Assembly: GCA_030248225.1 (NCBI GenBank)
Contig: JASANE010016390.1
Coordinates: 1 to 64,000, forward strand
DNA: 64,000 nt
Origin: Trileptium ribeirensis
Taxonomy: Eukaryota > Nematoda > Enoplea > Enoplida > Thoracostomopsidae
Reading direction: 5' to 3'
In this document: piece by piece, positions 1 through 9,741 of the stretch
How the letters are laid out: each line of letters opens with the position of its first letter
Numbering within the stretch: the first letter of the stretch is position 1
Made by a program: the position numbers and the translations under genes
Notes under the pieces: model-generated
The model's input: only the letters and a program-made list of their open reading frames with translations
Told to the model about the DNA's origin: nothing
The model's database searches: none

Positions 1-445
1 GATGAGTGCCTGACATAATCTTTTATACCTACTGAGCTGCCTAGGAAACCCCAGATTAATGGGTGTTATTCTTAGAATTATGCGAAATATTGGTGATTTT
101 AGCTGCCGAATTAACAACATTCGAGTTATTATTAGAAGCCTACCACAAACACATTTTTTGATGTTTATGAGCTGTACTGTATGGATCAGAAAAAGTTATT
201 TTTAACTAACATTTTTGTTAAATCACTACCAACCATTTGGTTGGTTTGACATTTAGCAAACTTATCTTAAGATAAAAAAATCTTCGCGAAGTTCTATGCC
301 AGTTATTAAAATTTATGATTTTTTTGATGTTTTCGACCACTGTCTGCGGTCTATTTTTAACAACTCCTGAGAATCTAGTCATCGAAAATTAAAATTTATA
401 AAATTGTTCAAAAAAACAATCGATCATAAAAAACACACGTACATA
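1..445. other. AT-rich sequence, no feature seen
   Basis: No open frame, RNA gene or repeat with a recognisable structure is seen. The stretch is A+T rich with short homopolymer runs and ends where the ACAT-like low-complexity tract begins. Confidence 0.5.
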
Positions 446-690
446 CTAACTCGCATGCCAGTAGGCACAGGCACATGCGAATACACAAATATGCGTATAT
501 ACATACATAAACATACGCATGCTGATACATACAGGTTTGCATAGAGACACATGTATATATACACTCATGCTTACATAACTACCAATATAAACATACACAT
601 GTACATAAACAAATTTATACGTATACACAAATACAGACACATGAACACACACATACATACTAATACAAACATACACATACAGATTGAAGC
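446..690. repeat. Degenerate ACAT/ACACAT low-complexity tract
   Basis: About 245 bases are dominated by imperfect ACAT, ACATAC and ATACAC units (for example acatacataaacatacgcat). Open frames cross it on both strands only because the repeat contains few stop codons; their predicted products are low-complexity Tyr/Val or Ile/His/Thr strings. It is best read as a decayed microsatellite. Confidence 0.7.
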
Positions 691-3238
691 ATGGGCAAAT
701 GTACACACCTGTGGAGCAACTGGAGACTACGTCAATCGCAAGGATGGTCGGAAGGTGAAACCAGACCTATAGCGGAAGATGGGTAAGACCAGCCGGTCTG
801 TGATCATTAACACGACGAGGCCGCATAAAACAGTACCCAACCCCTCAGTGGGCTTAATGTATGAAGCCACCTCGGGCAGTGCGCAGCCACTTGTCAAACA
901 GAACACAGTGTTAAGCGGGCCTGTTCACTACATAACCACAGTGATGCTACAGCATTTAAAATGTTGCAACAAAATCTCCAAAATTGTGGACATTTTTAAA
1001 ACACACGTAAACGCGACAAACACATATAATCAAGCGCATTGCCACGTCAAGCGATTATCCATTTTTCCGTAAACTGAATACAAAGGAAACCTTTATAAAT
1101 CTGATAAATAATAAAATTAATACTGTTGATGCTCAGTTACATTAATCGCAACCAGGTACCCGACTCGAATACAAAAATCTATGGCCGTATATAGAAATTA
1201 ACGTACAACGTGTCAGATTTTCACAATTTCGTTGTCAAAATTTAGTAATTATACCTGCATGTAGCTCGTCACAGGGGTAACGACCCACCTAATGAAACTT
1301 ACTAGCACTTCTAAAATATACGAAACTATTTTGTCTAACCGGTAATGTAACCTATACGCCAATAATTCATTCCCAACAAATAAGGGGCTTATTAATACAT
1401 TTTATTTTATTTTACCTTATTAGTAAGATATTTCGGTTCCGGTTTCGGCAAAAAAATTGAAGTTCTGTTACTCATTGAGTGAAAAATACATCTAACCTTT
1501 TCTTATGGTATAGAAGTTTTGGTATGAAGAGGTATTGAGTTGGTTGCAAGAGACATTAAAAAGTTCAGTAAATATAGAAAATTTTTTAGATATCCTTGTG
1601 GCATGGTAAGTACAATTTAAAAATCCCGACGATTTTGCACAAATAAGTAATGACTGCTATTACCTATATATTGGGTAAACCCACCAGTATCTAACCTGGT
1701 CACTATTTGTAAGTAAATAAATATAGTTTACACGTAAGTTGAATAATGCTTCGAAACCGATCGACAATTCCGACTCAACTTTTTATTCTGATATTCAAAG
1801 AGGGTCGCAATTTAATATCATATCATGAACGCCATGTTTACACTATAAATTGGCCGCAAGGTGAAGGGATCGTACGCACAGTAGTCAAACAAACATACTA
1901 TACAACATAAACGAGAGTGTCTTACGCACCATGTCATATATACTACGGTATCGCCCATACCTCGTGATTTAAATAGTTTTTAATGGGAAAATTATAGGTG
2001 CAAAATTTCAAATTATACATGTATGTTTATTGTATGCCTTAAACCCTATCCCTAATGGTGTTGCGTGAGGGTGCCTGGAAAGAACTTGTGCTACATTGCA
2101 GTGTTATAACGCAAAAATAATCCCTCCTAACGCTGCCGTCATAACGGGATGGAATTTGAGTGTGTCTAGTGATGTTGTACTGTTATGTTAGATTAGCCTT
2201 TAACTAAACTGACCATTTGACTTGTATTTTAACAGCTATTCTAGTATGTGTTTCTCCTGACATAACACTCTCAGTTATTGAATAGACAGCGAATATCTAA
2301 CTAGAGAAATCTAAATAAATCTTAAGAAGAAATCTAAAACAGCTACAAACACCCAAGCCGGATGCTAACAATAAGCTACGCAATTTTAGATTAGACCTTT
2401 GGAGTACAGTTTCTGACGCAAGTATAACACCACATTTTGTGTTAGTAGGCTAACAGAGAATCCAAAAAATATTAAACTTTATATATTCCTGATCTGCACT
2501 AGAGTCAAAACAGTATTTAAAAATAATTTCGCAGCGTTTTTTACCAGGCTAATTAGTTCGTTTGTAACAATAGTTTTAATTGAAAATACATTAAATAACT
2601 TTTTAAAAGCACATATTGCTTATTCTGCAACCGTGGGCAATAATCTAGGCCAAACAAAAGAAATTAACGAACACAATACATGTGAAGGTAGTAGGCGACG
2701 ACACAGCATATTCTTTCCTCGCAACCACGCATTCAATAATATTTCAGCGCGCCTCTATGTGGACAAATCAACATGGTATAATAATATTATGTGGGCCATA
2801 TTCGATGCTGAAATTTTTTAAATTACTAGTTGGAAAGGCAAAGAAAATTTGTCGTGTTTGTAATCTGGTATATTAAATGATTTTTCAAAAAAAATATCAA
2901 AACACCTATTTAACTCCTACGCATATTATGTGGCTTGAGGTAGATGAACGGAACACATTCTATGGCTGCGCTGTTATGAAATCCTGTTTTATAGCAATGG
3001 TTAGAGACTAAAATTGTCGTTTTGGGAGAAAGGCTTCATAAAACTTAAAAAAACAACTTTTAATTTCCATAAAGGCCTTGACAGGTCAAAGAATAACACA
3101 TACTTGTGTACGACTTTGTTTTCGTATGCCATCATCCCCACCAATACCATACGTAATCCTGAAACATATTACAACAAATATTACAATCATAAAACATACT
3201 ATTTCCATCTATTCGATGCAGTTCGCAAACTATATTTG
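691..3238. other. Intergenic sequence, no supported gene
   Basis: Only short open frames (under 100 codons) occur and none encodes a recognisable motif. A short frame at 779-1072 has no family-like sequence. The base composition becomes abruptly more A+T rich than in the retroelement that starts at about 3.24 kb, so the boundary between element and flank lies close to 3240. No copy of an LTR or polypurine tract belonging to that element was recognised here. Confidence 0.5.
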
Positions 3239-3913
3239 TCACAGTACGCTTACTCGTAGTAAATATAATAATGTCCTATTGAATCTTTCAATTTCTCCAT
3301 TCGCTTGAGGGTGGTACGCTAAACTCATGTACCGAAATATGTGCATTTCTTGACACAGGTTTTCAAACATATGTGCGGTGAAAGAGCCTCTGTCGGAATA
3401 TAGCTCCCTGGGAGCTCCGTACTTGTTGACTACCTCATATAAAAATATGTGTGCGGCTGTGTGTGCGTCCTGGTGCCTTATTGCCACTGCTATTGCAAAT
3501 TTTGTGAATTGATCGATGAATGCAATGACATAGCGGTTACCCGCTTGCGATCGAACTTGAATATCGAGTATGTCTACGAATACACGATACATTGGTTGAT
3601 TTGCCAACGGAACCCTACCCAATCCGGTGGTTATCCGAGCGATTGGGTCCTTCGCGGATTGGCATAGAGTGCATCGCCTGATCCATTGTTGTGCGTGCTC
3701 CGACATACCGTTCCAGTAGTAAAATTGCTTTAATTTTGCTAGTAGCCGATCGCGGCCTGGATGTCCTCCATATAAGGTGTTATGTTCGTGTTTGAGTACC
3801 TGCTGTACTAGTGTAATTGGGACGCACAATTTGTAATTTATGTCCTCTGGTTGCAATGGATGCATATATAATATTTTCGTGTCTTGGGCTAGTTCGAAGT
3901 AATGAGCCCGCAT
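3239..3913 (-). pseudogene. Integrase, 3'-truncated, behind an in-frame stop
   Basis: This frame encodes a 224-residue integrase that would insert the cDNA copy into host DNA. Residues 44-84 form the zinc-binding HHCC module (H44, H51, C81, C84). The catalytic core follows with D114 (in VDIL), D174 (in SDRG) and E209 (in GEIER). The spacing from the second Asp to the Glu is 34 residues, one fewer than the usual DD35E. It is in the same reading frame as the preceding Env-Pol frame, separated only by a TAA at 3914-3916 that is followed directly by ATG. The natural reading is therefore that integrase was the end of one long polyprotein and a nonsense change split it. After ERFNRTL the similarity fades within about 10 residues and a stop follows, so the C-terminal DNA-binding part is missing and the element probably breaks here. 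Confidence 0.85.
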
Positions 3914-6900
3914 TTATATTCTTAGTGCACCCAATTCGGCCTTAGGTCGTGTTTTGTTATATAAATACCACCAAATTGGACCCAGTTCTGGGTCATTTCT
4001 TTGGATGTACGGCAAGAGCCGTACTAGGTTAAAATCTGGGAGCTCTGAAAAGAATGGTAGGTATATGTTTTCGTGGGTGTCTTGTGCGTCCTCGATCCTA
4101 ACTGTTGGTAATATCTCTGTTTCGTAGTGCATCATTAGTTTCATGAGCCTATCAAATTCCTGCTTTGTCGGTAGGGTGGTTGCTCTTAGTCCTACGGTTT
4201 CTGATTCAGGCCGGTGTGGCCTTTTAGATCCTCGAGCCTGAGGTCCGACTCCAGAACCCGAGATTGTGGTGGTGCGTAGTAACATTGCTGGTGTTCCTCC
4301 TGGATCCATCCTAATTGGGATAGCACTGAGCGTGGCTGCTTGCTGTGTTAGCGTCGCTGGGGGTACTGTAGTTATCTGCGTGTCGGGAACTAGTTGCGAT
4401 GGGATTGCTTCGGGGTTAGGCTGTCCTGGGGGAGCTATCGGGCTTCCTATTACAGCTGTTGGCGCCCCAGTTGCGAGCGGTGTTACTGTGCGTACGGGAT
4501 ACGGCAAGTGCGATTGATCCCATGCTGCGCAGGTTGTTGGTGGGCGAGGGCCGGTGGGTCGTCCTCGACCCATCATTAATATTTCATATGTGTCTCCTGT
4601 TTCTTTATTTACGTGTGAGTCATACCTAGGATCCCGCGACAACGCGTCAGCATTGCCGTTCTCTTTACCTGGTCTATAGAGTATTTCAAATCCCCCGAAT
4701 TCAAGTAGTAATTCACTGCGCCACTGAGATAAGCGTGAATTTCTGGGCGGTTTGTCGAACAGGGCTTTTAGCGGTTTATGATCGGTTTTGACATGAAATT
4801 TGTGCCCTACCAAATAATGCTTGAAGTGTAGCGCCGCCCATCTGATCGCGAGAGCTTCGGCTTCGATTGCGGGGTAGCGGCGCTGATAATCTAACAGAAC
4901 CTTACTCGCGTATGCAATGGGTTTGAGGCCTTGTTTGGTTTTCTGCGAGAGCACTGCACGCATCGCGTATCCTGAAGCGTCCGTTTGTAAAATGAACGGC
5001 TGTGTGAAATCAGGATGTATCAGTACAGGTTCAGCTAATAGTGCCTGTTTTAATCTCTTAAAAGCGTCCTCGCACTTAGGAGTCCACTTAAATACTGCAT
5101 CTTTGCGTTTCAGTTCGTTCAGTGGTTCGCATATATCTGAGTAGCTCGGTATAAATTTGTGATAATAACCTACTAGTCCCAGGAAACTTTGAAGCTGCTT
5201 CAGCGTCTCCGGGCGTTTAAATTCCTCGATCGCTATTGCCTTTTCTGGGTCTGGTTTTACGCCTTCTGTACTAATTATGTGTCCTAAATATTTTAGACTA
5301 CCTCTGCCAAAGTGGCACTTTGATGGTTTTAACTTTAAGTTTGCCCTTCGAAAACGATCGAAAACCTTGATTAGGTCTGCCAAGTGATCTTCGAATGTTG
5401 GCGAAAATACTAGTATGTCGTCAATATAGATTAAACATTTTTCCCACTCTAACCCCTTTAAAATCATGGACATGCAACGTTGAAAAGCTCCTGGGGATGA
5501 GTTTAATCCAAACGGTAGGACGTTGTATTCGTATTGTCCATGAGCTGTTACAAAAGATGTTTTATCTTTTGTTTCTGGGTCTAATTCCAATTGCCAGAAA
5601 CCCTTGTTTAGATCTAAACTAGACATTAATTTTGTATTTCGGAGGCATCCTAAGATATCATCTATTCTAGGCAATGGATATGCGTCCTGTTCTGCTACTG
5701 TGTTTACCTTCCGAAAGTCCACACAGAGTCGGAGTGAGCCGTCACTCTTGGTCACATATACTATCGGTGATCCCCAAGGTGAACTTGATGGTGATATTAG
5801 TCCAGCATCTAGCACATTATTTAGTTCCTCCCTTAGCGGTTCGCGTAAAGAGTGTGCTAATCGATAGGGTGCTTGCTTAATTGGCTTAGCATCTCCGGTC
5901 TCTATGCGGTGCCTATGTTCTGTGTAGCGTCCTAAATCAAAGTCGTGCGTGCTGAAGACATCTGCGTTTTCAGCAATTGCGGTTTTCAACTGTTTCAACT
6001 CAAACGGAGACAATAGGGTCTTATCAAAATCTATTTTACTCAGGATTGTTTGAGCTCTTTCATGGTCAATTGACCTTTTCCCAGCCTCTATGTGTTGAAT
6101 GATTCTTTCAGGGTGTGCAGTAATGTTATTCAATTGCTTGGCAGGTTTGTGTTCTTCATACCGGATCAAATTTTTGTTTGTGTCCTTCAAGAACTGCACG
6201 TTGGGGTTCATCATTACCTCAATGTGACCTATTGTTTGTCCGGCATAGATAGTGACCGGTGTATTTCCGAAGTTAATTACTGCGATTGGTATGGTTCTTT
6301 GACTCCTTAACACCAATGCATGTGCCATGGCGATGTCCACCATTTCTGGTGCGGGCACAAATGGTGCTGGTCCTACGCCTGTTTCAGCTATCTCAGGAAT
6401 AGCATTGATAAACGTTTCAGTGTTTGGTTCTATTGTAGTGAGTTTTCTACACATTACTGCAATTAGTGGTGGGTCGTAGCGCTCTAGGCCTGCAAAAGGT
6501 ATCTTAGACTCTTCCTCATCCACAGCTATTTCTAAGCAACGTTCCTTAAATTTTATAATGCACTTTGGCAATTGGGACATGAAATTTGTTCCTATGATGC
6601 AGTGATAAGGTGCTGTTTTCGTAACAAAGAATTCGGTCTGTACCTTTATGGATCCGATCGACAAAGGTACACTTATGCTGCCATCTAATGCTAATTCCTG
6701 TTTAGTGGCAGATACTATCCTAGTGCAATCGTCAGGTTGCGGCTGGAGGCCTAATTTATTTACCAAGTATTGTGATACGATGGACACATCTGCCCCTGTA
6801 TCTATTAGTGTAAGTACTGGCGTGCGGTACACAAATGCGTTGATTAGCGAGGGTGCGTCCATGTGATGTATCGCGTTGACCTGTCGGTGGTAGGCTACTG

Positions 6901-8878
6901 TCCGGTGTCCTCTACGTTGGGATCGCTCGGATACCGCGAATAATTCGGTAGGCTCTACTAGAACGACGCTTTTGTCTTCAGTGGTAGCGTTTATTCGTGC
7001 TGAGCGGCGCGGACTCATTGTACGTAATTCAAGATGTTCTGCGGAAGCAGCTGGAGCTGAAACCGTTGGTCGGGGCGGGTTTGTGGTGCCATACTCGTTG
7101 TCTGTCTTGACATGCAATTCCGGTCGCCTTAGTTCCTCCCGAGCACATGGTCGTTGTTGCCACCAACGCTCTAGGCGTCCCTTTATACATTTAGGACCGA
7201 AACCAGCCTTTTTCCTAAAGTATATTATTGCTCCTATTCCGGCAACTGCTAGCACAATGAGTATCCATAAATAAGGAGCTACGCCAGTGGTGGTGATGTA
7301 CGTGAAGTCAATTAATTTCTTCAACTGCTCATCTGCTATTTGTTGGACTTGTAAATTCGTTGCTTTGGCGTGTTCCAACGAGCTCCATGCAATTGGTTTG
7401 AGCGGTATGTCCGGAAAGTCATGGACCGTGATGTTGGGTCCAATATGGATGGTGACTTCCTGCGCGTCCAGTGTGCTAGCCAGCATAAGTGGCCCGACCA
7501 CGAGCTGGGTATAGTTATTATGCGACAGCCATAAAACTCCGTTGTCAGCGATGTCAATTGTCTCTCCTCGGGTAACGTGAGTAAGATGTTTCTTTCTGGA
7601 GACAACGGCCCTACGTTCCGCCGTTCGGATTAAGACTCCTTGTGCCGTGGTGTAGACGTCGGTATGGTTTGCCATTGGCCCGACGAATGCACTGTTTCTG
7701 CAGAGTTGACGAGCTTCCTCTGGAGCATCCTCGCCCATGATGATCCAGTCTAAACAGCGCGATGTATGGTCCGTTGCTAAGGCGTGTATTTCGCAGAATG
7801 CAATACCTGGTCGCGTGTTGCATGCGTGTAATTTTAATACTTCGTACCGCGCTCGTTCTATCCGTGTAGCGTAATCAGGCAATGGTAATTTCATGTGGGC
7901 GCTGCGTTCTGGGACGTTCCAGCCGACGTTGTATATGCGAAAGTAGGGTCGGACGTCGTCCGACGTGACTAATGGAACCCGCAGTATGAAAGCAAATTTA
8001 AATGAGCCTAAATCGATGTGCACTGGGTAAATTTGTCCAAATTGGTATGCCAATGCAGGCTCGCGTATTAAAATGGTCTGCGCTATCTGCGAGTTCTTCT
8101 GGAATAAGTTCTCGAGCGTGGATGCATCTACTACCTTAGGTGATAACTGGCCGCTCATCATGGCTTCCATGACGGCGTCAGCCGATAATCTAAGGCTGGT
8201 GCGGAACATATGGTTAACTAGCTCGCGGTGGACCTCAGTTACATAGCGTTGCTCTTGGCACCTAACCTGGTCGATCATAGTGACTACCTCCTGCATCTCA
8301 TGATGTAAAAATGAGTATAGCTCCTCATTAGCGTGCGTTAGTTTCATGATCGCTCGCGAATTACCGTAGGCTACATTGTAAGTGTTCCTCATTTCTTTGG
8401 ATAACGCGAGTACTTGCTTATTTAAATCCTTGAGGTGTACAGCGTTGGTGAACGCTACACCTACACCTAAAAATCCTGTTACTACGCCTGCGGCTCCAGC
8501 TAATGCAGCGAGAAATCGTTTCTTTCTAACCTTAGGTTCCTCACAAAGATGAGAGTTCGCTTCGCAATATTCGCGCATTAGTGCCATGTAGTAACTAGTA
8601 TCTAGTACACCTTGATAGGTGCTCCTTAATTCTCTTTCTAGTTCCTGTACCTTCTGTTGTAAATCCGGCATGGTAGTACAATTTGGGTTGGGACAGCAAT
8701 TCCCCAGGCAAGGCTTACCCCTTGGAGTGTATACACACCATGCCATACCAGTTGCTTGCCTACTAGGTTGTAGTCCATCTAGAGATAACCTTAAAATTAT
8801 CGGCAAAAAGGTTGATTGCGAAGCAGTTATTACTAAGCCTTGCGGTTCGATTAACGTGCCCACCTGTTGATTTACCAT
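3914..8878 (-). CDS. Fused envelope-protease-reverse transcriptase-RNase H polyprotein
   Basis: One uninterrupted 1654-codon frame. Residues 1-560 form a class I-like envelope: sequons at N66, N404, N482 and others, a furin site RKKR at 118-121, a Gly/Ala-rich fusion-peptide-like segment at 122-145, helical stretches, and a transmembrane helix at about 534-554. Residues 672-790 are a retropepsin-type protease with DTGA at 693-696 and a C-terminal IIGTNF motif. Residues about 1000-1240 are reverse transcriptase with the first catalytic Asp in SSLDL (D1089) and YIDD at 1151-1154. Residues about 1290-1415 are RNase H with D1300, E1341 (or E1339), D1366 and D1411. A Pro/Thr-rich linker follows to the stop. 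The ATG at 8878 overlaps the stop of the upstream frame in the string ATGGTAA. I know of no standard LTR element with Env fused upstream of protease. How Env would be released from Pol is not visible; furin cleavage plus the viral protease are possibilities. Confidence 0.9.
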   Translation of the reverse strand: MVNQQVGTLIEPQGLVITASQSTFLPIILRLSLDGLQPSRQATGMAWCVYTPRGKPCLGNCCPNPNCTTMPDLQQKVQELERELRSTYQGVLDTSYYMALMREYCEANSHLCEEPKVRKKRFLAALAGAAGVVTGFLGVGVAFTNAVHLKDLNKQVLALSKEMRNTYNVAYGNSRAIMKLTHANEELYSFLHHEMQEVVTMIDQVRCQEQRYVTEVHRELVNHMFRTSLRLSADAVMEAMMSGQLSPKVVDASTLENLFQKNSQIAQTILIREPALAYQFGQIYPVHIDLGSFKFAFILRVPLVTSDDVRPYFRIYNVGWNVPERSAHMKLPLPDYATRIERARYEVLKLHACNTRPGIAFCEIHALATDHTSRCLDWIIMGEDAPEEARQLCRNSAFVGPMANHTDVYTTAQGVLIRTAERRAVVSRKKHLTHVTRGETIDIADNGVLWLSHNNYTQLVVGPLMLASTLDAQEVTIHIGPNITVHDFPDIPLKPIAWSSLEHAKATNLQVQQIADEQLKKLIDFTYITTTGVAPYLWILIVLAVAGIGAIIYFRKKAGFGPKCIKGRLERWWQQRPCAREELRRPELHVKTDNEYGTTNPPRPTVSAPAASAEHLELRTMSPRRSARINATTEDKSVVLVEPTELFAVSERSQRRGHRTVAYHRQVNAIHHMDAPSLINAFVYRTPVLTLIDTGADVSIVSQYLVNKLGLQPQPDDCTRIVSATKQELALDGSISVPLSIGSIKVQTEFFVTKTAPYHCIIGTNFMSQLPKCIIKFKERCLEIAVDEEESKIPFAGLERYDPPLIAVMCRKLTTIEPNTETFINAIPEIAETGVGPAPFVPAPEMVDIAMAHALVLRSQRTIPIAVINFGNTPVTIYAGQTIGHIEVMMNPNVQFLKDTNKNLIRYEEHKPAKQLNNITAHPERIIQHIEAGKRSIDHERAQTILSKIDFDKTLLSPFELKQLKTAIAENADVFSTHDFDLGRYTEHRHRIETGDAKPIKQAPYRLAHSLREPLREELNNVLDAGLISPSSSPWGSPIVYVTKSDGSLRLCVDFRKVNTVAEQDAYPLPRIDDILGCLRNTKLMSSLDLNKGFWQLELDPETKDKTSFVTAHGQYEYNVLPFGLNSSPGAFQRCMSMILKGLEWEKCLIYIDDILVFSPTFEDHLADLIKVFDRFRRANLKLKPSKCHFGRGSLKYLGHIISTEGVKPDPEKAIAIEEFKRPETLKQLQSFLGLVGYYHKFIPSYSDICEPLNELKRKDAVFKWTPKCEDAFKRLKQALLAEPVLIHPDFTQPFILQTDASGYAMRAVLSQKTKQGLKPIAYASKVLLDYQRRYPAIEAEALAIRWAALHFKHYLVGHKFHVKTDHKPLKALFDKPPRNSRLSQWRSELLLEFGGFEILYRPGKENGNADALSRDPRYDSHVNKETGDTYEILMMGRGRPTGPRPPTTCAAWDQSHLPYPVRTVTPLATGAPTAVIGSPIAPPGQPNPEAIPSQLVPDTQITTVPPATLTQQAATLSAIPIRMDPGGTPAMLLRTTTISGSGVGPQARGSKRPHRPESETVGLRATTLPTKQEFDRLMKLMMHYETEILPTVRIEDAQDTHENIYLPFFSELPDFNLVRLLPYIQRNDPELGPIWWYLYNKTRPKAELGALRI
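4634..5011 (-). other. RNase H domain
   Basis: Residues about 1290-1415 of the fused frame. The four acidic positions are present: D1300 in QTDAS, a Glu in IEAEALA (1339 or 1341), D1366 in KTDHKPL and D1411 in NADALSRD. The stretch YAMRAVLSQ after TDASG differs from the usual Y-x-x-GAVLSQ, where the Gly before Ala is normally kept; this is a possible damaging substitution. Confidence 0.88.
5159..5881 (-). other. Reverse transcriptase domain
   Basis: Residues about 1000-1240 of the fused frame. The usual Ty3/gypsy blocks are visible: SPWGSPIVYVTK, LRLCVDFRKVN, YPLPRIDDIL, SSLDLNKGFWQ with the first catalytic Asp, LPFGLNSSPGAFQ, YIDDILVFS with the catalytic pair, and LKYLGHIIS. Nothing in the active site appears broken. 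Confidence 0.93.
6509..6865 (-). other. Aspartic protease domain
   Basis: Residues about 672-790 of the fused frame. The motif LIDTGADVSIVS carries the catalytic Asp (D693). The strand pair SISVPLSIGSIKVQTEF and the later IIGTNF match the flap region and the closing ILG-type motif of retropepsins. The protease follows the envelope cytoplasmic tail and a basic linker (about residues 555-670) without any stop or frame change. Confidence 0.85.
7199..8878 (-). other. env: Envelope glycoprotein segment (baculovirus F / errantivirus Env-like)
   Basis: This is the first 560 residues of the fused frame. Seen directly: a Cys-rich N-terminal part (Cys at 48, 57, 61, 62, 67), RKKR at 118-121, a hydrophobic Gly/Ala-rich stretch directly after it, two long polar helical stretches (about 150-225), and the pattern SADAVMEAMMSGQLSP at 232-247. 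That last pattern resembles the conserved A-x-x-G-x-L-S-P core of baculovirus F proteins and insect errantivirus envelopes. The anchor at 534-554 is followed by basic residues (RKK). No secretion signal lies at the start of this frame; a signal-like segment sits at the end of the preceding frame instead. Family membership is inferred from pattern, not from a search. Confidence 0.75.
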
Positions 8879-9741
8879 AGCACTCCTAAGCGTGCGACCT
8901 GATCCGAGAATGGTGTAGCAATAGCGTGAGTCTGCCCTAGGTGATGGAGGACCAGTAAGATCATTAGGGTTCCCATTAATTTGGTTCCTACGTTTAGCAA
9001 ACCTACCGCAGCTTTCATGCTCCGTCCTAATCCGTTTGAAGAGGACCGTACCGACCCGGTCGGTGATGCCCAGTCCCTTCTGTCGTTTGCATTGTCATGT
9101 CCATTGCTGGCAATTTCGGTGTCCATGGAGAGACTTAGCTCAGAAATGAGGTCGTCGGAGTCAAATGAGTCAATTGCTGGCATGTCAAATTCGTCACTGC
9201 TGGCGTCACTGAATACCACACTCAACTCACTTTCAAGTTCCTCTTCGTCGATGAATGTGATGTCCGCGTCATGGTCCATGTTTGCAACCTGGTCTAAGTC
9301 GTCCATTGGGTCATTTTGCCAAATGTTTTGGGCGGGCGTACGCAACCATAGTAGTTGTAAGTATAATAGTTCCTCGCGCTTCGGTTTACTATCCATGTCA
9401 ATGAAAGGGGCGTTAGCCATTATAGCGTACACAAGATGATGTAGTGACTGCACCGGAACCTTGGGTCCGGTTTCGTCAAATTCCGTAACTAGATGGTCCA
9501 TTAAGTACGGCGCGTCTATAATGGTTTCTAGGAATTCTAAGTTAGCTTCCCTATACGCTATGAGTTCATATGCCGTGTGTAATCCTTGTGTGCTACTTGG
9601 TCGAATGGATACTTTCCCGTCCCTTCTGATGGTTCCATAGTCTGCGGACAGATTCCCGGTGTAATCCCATTCGCCATGATAAGTGGTGAAAGCACACTCT
9701 TCCCTAGGCCTGAAGTTTATATTGTGCCGTTCCTCGCACAT
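8872..9741 (-). CDS. ORF3: acidic protein of unknown family ending in a signal-peptide-like segment
   Basis: A 289-codon frame starting at ATG 9741, overlapping the end of the previous frame by 25 bases in a different frame. I do not recognise a family. The middle (about 145-210) is very acidic (DPMDDLD, FIDEEELESELS, DSFDSDDL). The last 50 residues change character: M242-K243 followed by a hydrophobic core at about 255-268 and THA at 271-273 looks like a secretion signal with a cleavage site. The frame ends at TAA 8872-8874, and the Env frame begins with ATG at 8878-8876, so stop and start share ATGGTAA. The context suggests that the signal peptide of the envelope is encoded here. Either a frame shift, re-initiation or a spliced message supplies it, or a single indel has separated signal and envelope in this copy. 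Confidence 0.6.
   Translation of the reverse strand: MCEERHNINFRPREECAFTTYHGEWDYTGNLSADYGTIRRDGKVSIRPSSTQGLHTAYELIAYREANLEFLETIIDAPYLMDHLVTEFDETGPKVPVQSLHHLVYAIMANAPFIDMDSKPKREELLYLQLLWLRTPAQNIWQNDPMDDLDQVANMDHDADITFIDEEELESELSVVFSDASSDEFDMPAIDSFDSDDLISELSLSMDTEIASNGHDNANDRRDWASPTGSVRSSSNGLGRSMKAAVGLLNVGTKLMGTLMILLVLHHLGQTHAIATPFSDQVARLGVLW

Noticed and set aside
446..772. Overlapping frames on both strands near the left edge
   Set aside because: They are translations of an ACAT-type low-complexity tract.
8981..9439. 152-codon plus-strand Ser-rich frame
   Set aside because: It is antisense to ORF3; the Ser-rich sequence is the complement of ORF3's Asp/Glu/Ser codons.
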